Assembly: GCA_021613375.1 (NCBI GenBank)
Contig: CM038710.1
Coordinates: 31,361,136 to 31,425,135 of the forward strand
Source: Megaleporinus macrocephalus
Taxonomy: Eukaryota; Chordata; Actinopteri; Characiformes; Anostomidae
Direction of reading: 5' to 3'
DNA length: 64,000 nt
Position 1 is the stretch's first letter. Every line of letters begins with the position of its first letter. The position numbers were made by a program, and so were the translations under genes. Positions 12,761 through 24,094 of the stretch are shown here, in pieces. The notes under the pieces are model-generated. The model was given only the letters and a program-made list of their open reading frames with translations, did not search any database and was not told the DNA's origin.

Positions 12761-14774
12761 CTAGAGAGATACGTGTACTCTCATTTGGGACTGATTAAGC
12801 GCACAGTCAGCAGCTGCTGATAGCGGTGTTAGATTACTACAAATTGAGGCAGCCTACCAACCCAGCTTCATAGGACATCAGCGTTAAGCACTAGTATTCA
12901 GTACAACAGTGCTCATCATAAAAACCAAAATCTAATTTATCAGCCGAGTGAGCCAAACAGAGAATCAGGCTGTAATGCAACATGTGATCATTAAAGTAAT
13001 TATGCAAATTAATAGTGTGTCAGTCACACAGGTAATGTTTAAACCTTCACAGTAAACTCAAGATAATGAAACTAGCACACTTAGTAGTGACGTGGCAGCA
13101 AAGGAGCTACAGAAACATAGGTGTGGTTGTTTCACAATTACTTGCAGGTTAAATCACACAGCTTAGCTTAAACACTAGAAAGGAGGTAGAAAGCAACACT
13201 ATCAGACTAGCTAAACTCCACCGCCACCATAAAACCATCATCAGGTTTCACGGGAATGACCTATACATGAATTTTCACTTGGCCTGCTCGTTTGTACAGC
13301 CCGGACATTTGGAACTTAATCCAATTGCTACTGACCTGTAACTAGCTTTTACACCAGAAGTGCTTGATAACAGGATTTGTACAGGTGCTGCTCATATCCT
13401 ACATTACTGTATGCTCCTGAGATTCACTTAGAATATTTGGGTGGTTTTATAAAGGCAAAACAGTTACATAGTTGTTTACCACTCTTTTTATATACCTCAG
13501 ATTTAAACACCCTTAAGGAGCGATATATGTAAAAACTAGTCTGGACTGAAACATTTGAAGGTTCAGAGTGAACAGGTGGGACTAAACTGAAGTTAGTTGA
13601 ATAACGCTTATGTTAATTGGTTTGTTTTTATAACATTACAAAAGCAATTATTTAAAAACAAGCCATTTTGCAGCTTAACCAGTGGACTGGTGACTATATA
13701 AATGGGTTTGAAACAATAAATAGAAGAAGATTTGCACCCTTATGATATGAGCCAGTCCCAAAGGGTGCCCCCACTAAGTAACTAAGGTTACTTGCGTATT
13801 TGTTTAAATGCAAAAAAGTGTTATTTGATAGAGTTACCACAAAATAAACTAACCAGCTGGTCAATACATTAACATTTCCTGTATCAATATTAATACTGCT
13901 TCACCTGGCTGGCATTAATGATTTACCTTCCGTTGATCTCCTGTTTTAATGCTCTGCTATGTGTATAAAGTATCTTATGTCGCCACAGACGAACACTAGA
14001 GAGGGCAGAACAAAAGGCAGGCTTTTTTTTCCAAAGATGAGTCAAATGGTCGCTAACAGCAAGGCATGATGCTTTTATTCTTAGATTACAGCTCACGTCT
14101 CAGGTTCACTGACACACAGTCACATGCTTTTGTATTAGTACAAGTCTCAGAGACCACAACCTGAAAACAGCAACGAATAAAAAAAAAACAGGAGTCACTG
14201 CTTTAAATCTGCTTGCTTTAGTAAAGAGAGGCTTTATGTTAGCATGTGTAATCTCAGGCATGCCTGTGGCCAAAGAAATGGTGCTGTGTCATAAAGGAAA
14301 GGTCAGAATGCTCAAGTGCCAGAATGCTTGAGTTGTTCTGGAAAACAAGGGAAAGTAACACTCAGTACCATTAAGAGACACGCGAGCCAAACAGTGGATG
14401 AGTTTGTAACGTAACATATAATCATTTGAGACAATACATGACAGGACACGATCGACAGAGGCACACAGTCCTGCAAATGTTGCCACAGTGGTAGTACTAC
14501 TGTACAGTAGTGTCCTTTCAGGCTGTGTGCATTAGCTACTTTTTTAATACAGAAAAAGTGCTAATGTTTGGTTTTTATTGTACAAGAATTGGCACACTTG
14601 GGCCTTAAAAACTAGATAAATAAATAAACAACCAGTTTATTCCACGGCCACAGAAAACTGATGAACTCCTGACGGAACGTTTTGCTAAATGCCGCTGTAT
14701 GATGCCATTACCACTAGTGGTTTTCCATTGCTGACCCATTCAAAACCATTCATTTTTCCATTGTCTGTCTACTA
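12758..14774. other. Non-coding stretch, nothing recognised
   Basis: AT-rich, no exon or named repeat seen. Confidence 0.4.
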
Positions 14775-15407
14775 CAGGGGTCAGCAACCCAAATATTAAG
14801 TAGAGTAATTCTGTCTAAAATAAATAAAGAAACAAAATCAAACCACCTTGGGAGCCACAACATTTATATCCATTTCATTGGTGCAATGTTTTCATTCTGG
14901 TTGTAAATGTGTTTCATTTCGCACTAATGTCCTAGTACAAGCTTCAAAATATAATATAATATAATGTAATATAATATAATATAATATAATATAATATAAT
15001 ATAATAGCCTGTGTTACGCTTTGCCTTTTAATGTAAAAAAGTTATACATTTTCGTGTAAAAAGTCTGTTACTTTTAGTTAAATTGCTGCAAACAAGTCTG
15101 TCCATTTGTCTCTTGTTATTTTTCTTTTCTCTTCTCCACTTCATTAGCTACTTGCTAGGTGAGATTGTTGTCAGCATTGCTATGCTACCAACAGTCCACA
15201 TGCCGATCTTTAGGGTTAGAGGTCAATGAATTGGTTGTTATACATTAATTCATTCTAGCGTTTAAGACATTTCATGGTTAAGACCGTAACTGCAAAGCAT
15301 TATTTTACCACAAATAAGGATTACTGTATTTTACTTCTGCCTAAAAATCTAATTCTGCTGTGGAGCCGCAAGGCAGCAGTCAAAGAGCCACATATTGCTG
15401 ACCACTG
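14775..15407. mobile_element. Non-autonomous hAT element (CAGGGGTC termini)
   Basis: Begins CAGGGGTCAGCAACC and ends TTGCTGACCACTG, imperfect inverted repeats of the Charlie-like hAT type. Near the right end is the common GGAGCCGCAAG phrase. It is flanked by GTCTACTA (14,767-14,774) and GTCTACAT (15,408-15,415), which fits an 8-base duplication that has since diverged. No transposase frame remains. It encloses an ATAAT microsatellite. Confidence 0.8.
14948..15005. repeat. (ATAAT)n microsatellite inside the hAT element
   Basis: About 11 ATAAT pentamer units with one substitution. Confidence 0.9.
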
Positions 15408-17121
15408 GTCTACATTAATAATTTAAAAAAAATTATCACCCTCTTTCTCAGAAAAAATGGACACAATAGTCAAAAGTCTTGAGTAAGTTGGCTTTTTAAT
15501 ATGCTACATTGTTGGAATAGCCACTGCGGTCCCAAAATAGAATCCTCAATTTGAATAACAAACTAGTCTAATCAAACAGAAACCAAGTTTACTGGAAAAG
15601 ATATAAACTTTATGTTTAATCAATAGCATATCTCCGGTTGGAGGGCCATGTTTTTAGTGCAAACAAAACACACAAACACTTATTACTCAACCAAATGACT
15701 TGGAGCATTAGCACGTGTAACAAGTAGCTTGCTGCTCCATTTCCTGAAACACGGCTGTCAGATTTTATTTTGCGACACACAAACACACGTACACCTCAGT
15801 GGATTCACACGCTCCACCGTGTTGTCAACACCTCATATCATTTGCTCTTAGTGTCTTAGGAAAGCACTGCTAATATAACCCAAACCACTAGCACCCCATT
15901 CAGCAGTCCATCCACATTCCTTCAAACCCAAAGGAGAGATTCCACAGCAGCCCAGAGATGCGGAGCTATTGAGCCAGGCCAGCTGAGACGTTATTCAGTG
16001 GTGAGACATGTTCTCTGAGGCTGTAAACAGCACAATGAGAAACCAACTCCACTGATCATCTCCAGCATTTAGCCACCTCATTTCCTGCGTTCGGGACTCG
16101 CGTTCTAAAAAAAACACCCTCTCAACAGTGAGCAACACCCGACTCACACCCTCTCATGCTTCTCCTGCGGGAGTTTTCGAGTGACTTTCCTGACGAACAT
16201 GCATTACATAAACACTGGTTAGGGATTAGCTACAGGCTTTAACGTTATCATTACGGTTTGAACCGAACATGCACAGTGGGGAAACGTTAGTCAGAAACAC
16301 GACTGGCACAGCTAATGCCCCATAGGGCTCAAAGCACCCAGCTCATATGACACTAAGCTAAAGCCATGAGCTGCATTTATAGATCCTCCTCTGTGTGAAG
16401 GAAAAAAATGGAGGGCCTCCAAACATCCGCAATCAATTAGAGCTCTGGCATGCGGGCCAAGGCAGGGACAGGCTTCCTTCCTGCATCGCTGCTCGCTGGA
16501 GACATGATGGAGGACAAGACCACGAGGAGGGAGAGGATGGAAGACTCACTCTAAATTAACTGTTCTCGATAACATTTCCTGTGACAAATACTAAAAACCA
16601 TGTGCCAAAACACTGCAGCTAACCCACGTCTTAAATCAGAATTCTACACAAAACCGGTATCGATATTCCTCACTGTGTGTTTCTGTTGCCGTAACGAAAG
16701 AGAGAAAAGTTTGAAGAGCGTGCTCATGTTTCCAGTCGGCAAACAGATCTTGCAGTTCTAATGTACAAGTCTATTCCTTTTCAGATTAACAACATCAAGG
16801 ACTACAAGGGTGGTAGATTTATTATATGCTTGGACGTAGGGGTGTGTGATATATATCGTGTACGATAATATCTTAATCGCAGTGTTATTGATGCGCAAGC
16901 TGACGTTATCGAGTACGCCACTGACTGGAAAACAATAACAATCCATGCCCTTAAGTATGGGCTGCTGCGAGTGGGCATTGAGAGTGTCCATACTGTGTGC
17001 TAGCTACCATAGGCCAAAGCTAGCATAGCTGCCTAAACAACACACCTAAATCTGAAAATGAGTGAACACACTGCGCCAGAGGAAGAAACTCAGACTCGCC
17101 TCGCAGTCTATCGCCTGAAAA
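15408..17121. other. Non-coding stretch with a hAT-end fragment
   Basis: Mostly unrecognised. Around 16,840-16,900, GGGGTGTGTGATATATATCG followed by TACGATAATATC resembles an end fragment of the GATATGGCACA hAT family seen at 23.5 and 57.2 kb. Confidence 0.4.
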
Positions 17122-18051
17122 TAGCAATGGACTGATCAGCGTTTTTCAGGCTGATTTCGTTTGACAATCACCTTTCAACACGATCAGCCGATACCGATCG
17201 AGGGCGGAGTATACGCCACGGCAGGGCTACATGTAGGTATTAGCGCAAGCAAGTCATGAAACATGGTCTAAACTGGTTTGTTACCATTTTTAACAAGCTC
17301 ATGTGAAACAGCATAATATTTTTAACAAAATTAGCAGTAAATAAACAAAGTAAATCAAATAAATATCACCAATACTGCAATCCTTAAATTTAGACCCTGA
17401 ATTTAAAACTAAAAAAGCTAATTAAATAAATGCAGTAAAAACTGCAGTCATTAAACGCAGACTCAGGTTATTTTAAACAAAAACTGCAATCATTAAATGT
17501 AGATCTTAAATTGTTGCTGCTGTTCTGTTCGTACCGGTCAGATCTGGTCTGTACTGGTTATTATCTGTTCTGGGTTGTTTGTTTAGTGCTAGCTGCGCGT
17601 GCTAGCTCTGCTGTTTGCTGATACTCACTGTATTCAGCTGCGTGGTGGACGCGCCGTATCAGATTAGAAGTGTTATATGTCTTTGTCTTGGTTTGCCCAA
17701 CGAGACACGTTGATTTTTACTGATTTTACTAAACGTCCTGGATGAGTCTGTGTCACATACGTCAACAAGCTGCCAGACAGACGGCATGTTTCCTGTCAGC
17801 ACATGCCGTGAAAGCAAACTGTTCTGGCGAGGCGCCCTGCTTTAGTCAGTCTGTGGAAAATGAAAGGGTATGTGTTTCCACCTAGCGGTTCAGATAGGAA
17901 TTGCAAGGACCTGGCCGGAGGGGGTTTCAACAAAACGCTAGCTGGAAATACAGAAATTAAGCTCATTTGTTTAACGCCATCGATCGGCTCTCCTAAATCG
18001 CATATTCTGATTAAAAAACGTCCGATACCGATACATAGCCGTCCATCTCTA
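17122..18051 (-). mobile_element. 0.93-kb hAT element with BED-finger remnant (copy 1)
   Basis: Ends TAGCAATGGACTGATCAGCG and GCCGTCCATCTCTA are imperfect inverted repeats. The element is flanked by a perfect 8-base duplication CCTGAAAA (17,114-17,121 and 18,052-18,059). It matches the element at 50,509-51,446 along its length but in opposite orientation. The reverse strand carries the same decayed BED zinc-finger region described for that copy. It is a deletion derivative with no full transposase. Confidence 0.9.
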
Positions 18052-18282
18052 CCTGAAAAATCTTCACTCGCGTGGAGCTGGTTTGGATCTGAAAGATTGC
18101 TCGACAGCTAACCTGTTCCATCATCTCCCAACAAACCACCGCACAGAGTTTGAGGAGTATGAAGAGCTTCGGGAGCGCGCCGTCCAAGACAAACCTAAAC
18201 CAGCTAAGCTGTTTGACAAAACACACACACTCAGCAAACTTCAGCAGAGTCATTCAGTAAAACAAGCCTTCAACCAATGACG

Positions 18283-18355
18283 CTGGGATTGGCTCCAGCC
18301 CTTACTGTGTCCCCAACTAGTGGGATAAAGCGGAAGATAATGGATTGATGGATGA
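18283..18355 (+). mobile_element. Fish retroposon 3' tail
   Basis: GGGATTGGCTCCAGC, then GGGATAAAGCGGAAGATAATGG and a TTGATGGATGA tail. This is the 3' end shared by several fish SINE/LINE families. Only the tail is present. Confidence 0.65.
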
Positions 18356-19635
18356 ATATTAATATCATTTAAGAAGTGGAAGCTACTAAACGACTTTTAC
18401 AAACATTTTTAAATAATTTAAAATATAATTTATTATTGTTATCCACAAAATCACAGAAAATATCCAGATATCATTTCTCACAACCCTACTTGGACATGGT
18501 CTTAATCTTGTTAATATTTATGGCTCTGAAGAGGATGAACCAAAACTTTTTGAAAATGCAGTTTTAACACTAGCTATATTTAAAGAGAAAACAGATCTTA
18601 ACTACTACTTTCTAAATTAAGAAGTGTACTTTATCTTGAAAATGACAGAATGTGTTTAAAGTTACATTTTTAACAACAAAGAACAAACTGAACACAACAG
18701 AATCTGGTGTGATGGCGATATGCCTAAAAACACTGGTGAACCAGTGAGTAGGCATGGATATCTGGATATCTGAGTTCATCCAAGCATTAGCTTACTTACT
18801 GAGAATCAAACTAAGCAAGAGTTAGGAGACCGTAAAATTTCCTTTTGTTTTTAATTATTATTTAATTAGCTAAAATGAAGATATACGTTGTGGAAAAAAG
18901 AACATGTATGACACTTGCTTGGCCGGTAACACACTTTAGGGGATACCCAAGTATAACCTGTGTGTGACGTGATTTTATAAAGTTAAAGTCTGGCCTGCAT
19001 GATAACCAAAATTTACGTTGGTTAAATCATGATAACTTATCAAAGCAGCCCCAAAACATCTGAAGGTGGTCAGAAAGCTCATCCCACACAAAAAGTGAGG
19101 CCTCGTCTGCACTGTGCAGCCTTCTGTGATGATTAACAAGCAGCCATAAAAGGAGGCCGTGTATGGCGAACCTTAACGACTGAGGCAGCACTGATAAGCA
19201 CCTGACCAGCAGGACCCCACAATGGCTGCGTCTCGGAGTCAAAGATCAAGCTTTACTTTTGGCTGGAACTGTGGGAGAAAGAGAAAAATAAAAGGGGCCA
19301 GTGTTTCATCCTTGGGTGGAGACAGTCAGTCGTTATCACCTGTCAAATAAAATATCCACCCCTTGCTGAGAGCTTTTTACAAGAAACAGTTCTTTTTAAG
19401 AAGGAAATCTTAAAGGATACTAGTTGTAGAGCTTTATGGTATTTGGTTCCAGACAGTTTTCTTTTAAAGACACACAATACACTCACACTGCCATCAGCTA
19501 ATAATAATAATAATATTAATAATAATAAACAAATAAATAAATATTGCCTTTAGACAGATGTTTACAACCGATATTTCAAATCGATAGGGAAGGATATTTA
19601 TTGTATTGAACAGAACTGAGCCAGAAAACTGAATA
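18356..19635. other. Non-coding stretch, nothing recognised
   Basis: AT-rich with an AAT trinucleotide run near 19,500-19,545. No exon seen. Confidence 0.4.
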
Positions 19636-20016
19636 TACAGCAGGGTATTGGCAAGAAACTGATGATACAATATGTATCATGAAACAGGGAGACATACTGC
19701 GAGACACTGCCATACTGTATGTGAGGCAATACTGGAAACTAGCAAACCAGAAAAAAACTGTCATAAAATAAAAAACACATCAAACATGCATAGGTTTGCT
19801 AATGCTAATGTTAGCAATGGGCCCTTATTCTACTTGTTTCAATTGGAGTGGAGGAGTAGTATGGCTGAAGAACATCACCTTCTACCAGTCAGGGGTTTAA
19901 ATGCAACACAAAATGAACTACTGCATCTTTGTTTGTGAACTACTGATTAAAAATCAATACTATAATTTTGAAAATCCATATAGTATCAATAAATTTTTAT
20001 ATTTTCTTACATCCCT
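19636..20016 (-). mobile_element. Family B hAT-like MITE, reverse copy
   Basis: Reverse-orientation copy of the 5.5/23.3/31.5-kb family: GGTATTGGCAAGAAACTG at the left, CATCCCT at the right. Flanking octamers ACTGAATA at 19,628-19,635 and 20,017-20,024 match exactly, as expected for hAT insertion. No coding capacity. Confidence 0.75.
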
Positions 20017-20024
20017 ACTGAATA

Positions 20025-22233
20025 CTGTGCAAAAGTAACATGTTTGTTCAGTTTTAACTGCATTGCAGCCACACAAGTACATGTTATACATCTCTGTAAT
20101 TGTATGTACGTAGGAACCACAATTAGAACCACGTCTAAGTAAATATAAAATATCTTTCTTGCACAAAATAGTTAAAAACAACTGAACGATATACACATAA
20201 AACTGTGGTGTGTACATATAAGCAGTGGGCAGATTTTCTTGCTCAGAAAAAACGGCATTGAAATGTTTTTACACAAACATTGCTCCAGACGTCTGTCTAA
20301 GACACGTGTCTCGTTTATTCACGCTTGCAACGTCGGCATCAGTAGAAGCGTCTTTCAGCATTTTCTCTGGCTTGGATGAACCAGCCTCCCCTGAGACGCC
20401 GAGGGACACAGCTGACTGAGGTATACCGCAGGGGGAGGTAGTGGACACACTAGCCAGGATAACAGGCTCAAAAAGCCTAAATCAAGAAATTTTCTATCAT
20501 TTTTCTTTTGGGGCTGAAAATTTAAGTGAGAAACACTTTTACTTTAAACACACTTCAGGCAGAATGTGTGAGCTATTCCAACTATACCTTATTACAAGTC
20601 AAATGTAAATAAAGGATGTTTTCTTTCTATGTGACTAAAACATCATGATGAATTGTGAAATCTAACGGCTTACTAAATAACTGCAGTCAGGTTCGATATT
20701 TGTGATGAGGAAATTATGTAATAACTGAAGTTTACAGGTAGATTTAGTCCCAATTAAATGTTTATGTATCTGCATTCAAACCAGCAGAACGTAAAATATC
20801 AGCTATCAGCCTATATTTGACTATCAGTGCAACTCTAGTTTACTCTGTCTATTCTTTAAACAGGTTAAATAGGAGCACGTATTAATCCAAGTGGGAAAGT
20901 ACAGCATAATTGCTTCAGCACAGCTTGGCCTCCTGCCTTTCCCATTCCTGGATGTGTCCTAACAGAATAAACAATAGGCTATTTAGCCTTAAACTGCAAC
21001 ACGAACAGTAACGATTGTCCTATACTCATGATAGTAAAGGGTGGGAAAAATCAAGTTACTGATAACATCACACACTATTTTGCTAAGTCTGAAATCCCAC
21101 TGCTCCAGCCCTCAAACTACACTGTACAAGCAGCCGAGATGAGAAAACGACAGTGTTCATTTTTTCTATCACACAGGCCCTATCACACGGGAGAGTGGGC
21201 TTCATTTGGAAATCATTAGGGTGGCCGTGGTGGAAGATCATGCTGATTTAAAAACATCTGGAGAGGCTATAGCAGAGAGACACCGCTGCTGCAACTCATC
21301 TCTGATGGCCATTTAATTAAGAGCAGTTTGTACTTTAAGATGGCTCCTTTGTGTTGGCTGGAGATTTGGGGAAAGGAGGGGGCCCCCGAGACGCATACGA
21401 CACATACCACCCCCTCTTCCTGTACTGACTTAACCTCTGTTTAAAGAGACACGAGCACAGAAAGCAACCCCCCGTCATTCTGAAGGTGACTTTGAATAAG
21501 CAGGGGGTGCTTATCGTTTTCTTTTCCGCCTGATAAATGGGAAAAGGACATTAAAGTAATGGGCCTGTCAATCAATGCCATGATTCTTGGCTTTCTCCAC
21601 TACAAAGCCTTACAGTTTTTACTTCACACAAATGACAAGCCACCACATGCCAAGTCACAGACAATATTTGTACATAATTACATGACACAAACGGGGGCCG
21701 TGCCTGTGAAAAGCGAAAACATAATAATTAAAAAATAAATAAACATGAAGCGTGAAGAGATTATACGGACAGACTGCACTAAGACTTCTTGTTCAGCGTG
21801 ACTAGTCAAAGAGCGAAGGCCTCCAACAACAGAACGCAAGTTGTTCACATGCTCGTTTTTAATGAATAACTGAGGAAACCGCAGGACACTTCCATTTTTG
21901 GCCAGGTTAAAAAGTGCTCAAGCTTGGCTGTAAAACACAGTACAGTCTTAAACTAATCTCACTAACTGTGGAGCCAAGTCACGCTCTTAGAACGAAACAG
22001 ATAAAGGTAGAGTACCTGAGAAGCATTTAGCCTGAAAAACAGAAGACACTTCATGGCTGCTTATTCAAACCTGAAGGAAACTAAAGACACTGTGGCGTGA
22101 GAAAAGAGCATTGCAGGAGATTACCCTGGAAACCAACAGACCCCTCCATCGTATACAAAACCACAATTCACTCTTTATATGTTAGTATGCAGGTCACAGA
22201 GACTCCCCTAAACTTTCACTTGCTTTATTTTCT
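20025..22233. other. Non-coding stretch, one weak hAT-like peptide
   Basis: Around 20,315-20,385 a plus frame reads LATSASVEASFSIFSG, faintly like the C-terminal dimerisation motif of hAT transposases. Around 21,230-21,600 the sequence is repeat-free with TAATTA-type motifs and could be a conserved element. Otherwise nothing recognised. Confidence 0.35.
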
Positions 22234-22235
22234 AT

Positions 22236-22299
<64 letters not shown>
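22234..22299. repeat. (TA)n microsatellite
   Basis: About 33 TA units with one AAA slip near 22,248. Confidence 0.95.
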
Positions 22300-22304
<5 letters not shown>

Positions 22305-23281
22305 ACAAACATGCTGGGGTCTCCTGAAAGGGAAGCATAAAAGTGTCTCTGTAACGAGGTGAGTAAATATACATTCCCAATGCATTCTGCAAACCAATCA
22401 CATGATTCTGGGAATGTTGCCACCGGCAGTAAACTAAGCAACGCATGTCATCTTGAAAAAGGTCTGCTTCTCCATGTTTTCTCCCTCGCTCTTTCTCTGT
22501 AAACAGGGACGGACGATCAGTCAGGGCTGTTGAGGGGCCCTGTAAATGTGAATGGTGGGGGGGGTTCTGAGAACAATGAACTCTATTACCCTTCCATGCA
22601 GAGCTACAGCCAATTCCCAAAGAGCCTGCTTGAGATCAGCCTGAATTCATTTTCCCAATCCTGAGAGGAGAACAATGGAGAGCGAAAGCTCAGGTCCAGA
22701 GCTGATGAATTATTGAAGGCATACATATACAAGATTCTCTGGCTGTGAAACATCCTGGCAGTTGGTAGAGTCTGTTAGATCTTTCTGGGTGATGCAACAC
22801 ATCAACAACATAGGCTTATTATACAGTTCTGTAACGGAGTGATCTGCGGAAGAAGCGCTCCACTTGATGTAGAGAACTGTAAAGGAGGGGACACTGAGAG
22901 TGTAACTATTTTAACACATGACTGTCTAAAGCAAAAGGATTTAGAACTGCTGATTCAGAACTGCTGATATGACCAGGGTCTTTTCTTAATTGTCTTTTGT
23001 AGAAACTACTGTCAACCATCAGAGCTAGGCATCTGGGCGCATCCTGTCAGAGTAAAGAGGAGGGGGTGGGAGAGAATGTGAAGGGGGGAGGGGGTATGCT
23101 CTGTGAGCACCCACGCTCAAATGACAGGGCTGTTTTTTTACTTACAAGTCATCTCTAAATTCTAGTGAATGTGCTCAATTACTATAACACCAGTGGCACT
23201 GAAAATGTTCTATTTAAGGAAACCAATCCAACAAATCACCAATCAAAGCAAATCACAACCTCTGATGTGAACAATAGTGAA
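22300..23281. other. Non-coding stretch, nothing recognised
   Basis: Includes a G-run near 22,556-22,565 and a GGGGGAGG-rich patch near 23,060-23,095. No exon recognised. Confidence 0.4.
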
Positions 23282-24094
23282 TAGGGTTGTAAGAAAACAT
23301 CGAAATATCAAATATCGGGATATTACGTTTCGTGATACTGTATCCATTCTCAAAAATAGATGGCAGGTTGTAATTAATTTTCAGCTCCACTTCGATAACA
23401 ACAAGCAGCACAAGGGCGCAATGCTATTGTAAGCACTTGCAAACCTGTTCATATAGTGGTGTGTTTTAATAGTAGGATTAGATTTTTGCAATATATCACT
23501 TTGCTTGCATTGGGGGGGGGGGTTGCAATATGGCCCTACAATAATGATACTCTTGGCGATATGACAAAACATTGAATTAAGAAATATTTCAAGAATACAC
23601 TACTGCAACAAAATTAAAATTTTATTTTATTATTGTATACAATATGATATGGCACACCACTAACTGAGATATTAAAAAATACAAGAATTTTTATCAGATT
23701 GTAACAGAAGTCAATAATCCAGAATGTCACGATACTAAATAATGCACTCCAAATATCTCCATATATCAAAGGACTGAAGTAAAATGAATGATACTGAACA
23801 GATAAAATCTGTCTCTAGTAGATATATAATGGGAAATGAGGAAAGTGTGAATGCTTCTTTTGCTAAAAACAGTAAAAGTAGTACCCTGATGTGATAATTA
23901 GGGATGGGTGACATGGCACGATTATTCAGGGTATAATATAGTTTACGTTTCCAATATTCAAAAATGTTGACCCTATTATTGTGTACGATACGATATGGCA
24001 CACCCCTACTTGCAATATTCCGTGATATATTGAATCGTGGCCGCTATATCACAATTCGTATTGTATCGCCAGGTTCTTGCCAATACACAGCCCA
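23282..24094 (+). mobile_element. Family B repeat split by a younger hAT insertion
   Basis: The left part, 23,282-23,511, begins TAGGGTTGTAAGAAAACATC and contains the family B core (CACAAGGGCGCAATG). The right part, 24,009-24,094, resumes with CAATATTCCGTGATA and TGAATCGTGGCCGC and ends at CAATACACAGCCC. The 497 bases between are a different element, so the insertion order is clear. Confidence 0.85.
23512..24008 (+). mobile_element. Non-autonomous hAT (GATATGGCACA family), nested
   Basis: Same family and length as 57,160-57,653 (494 bases). Shared blocks include ATATGGCCCTACAATAAT, ATACTCTTGGCGATATGAC and GATATGGCACACCCCTA. The left terminus has become an 11-base G run. Flanks CTTGCATT (23,504-23,511) and CTTGCAAT (24,009-24,016) are the target duplication in the host family B repeat. 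No transposase. Confidence 0.85.

Noticed and set aside
20225..20419. hAT transposase C-terminal gene fragment at 20.3 kb
   Set aside because: Only a 16-residue faint resemblance (LATSASVEASFSIFSG) with no neighbouring transposase sequence or element ends.
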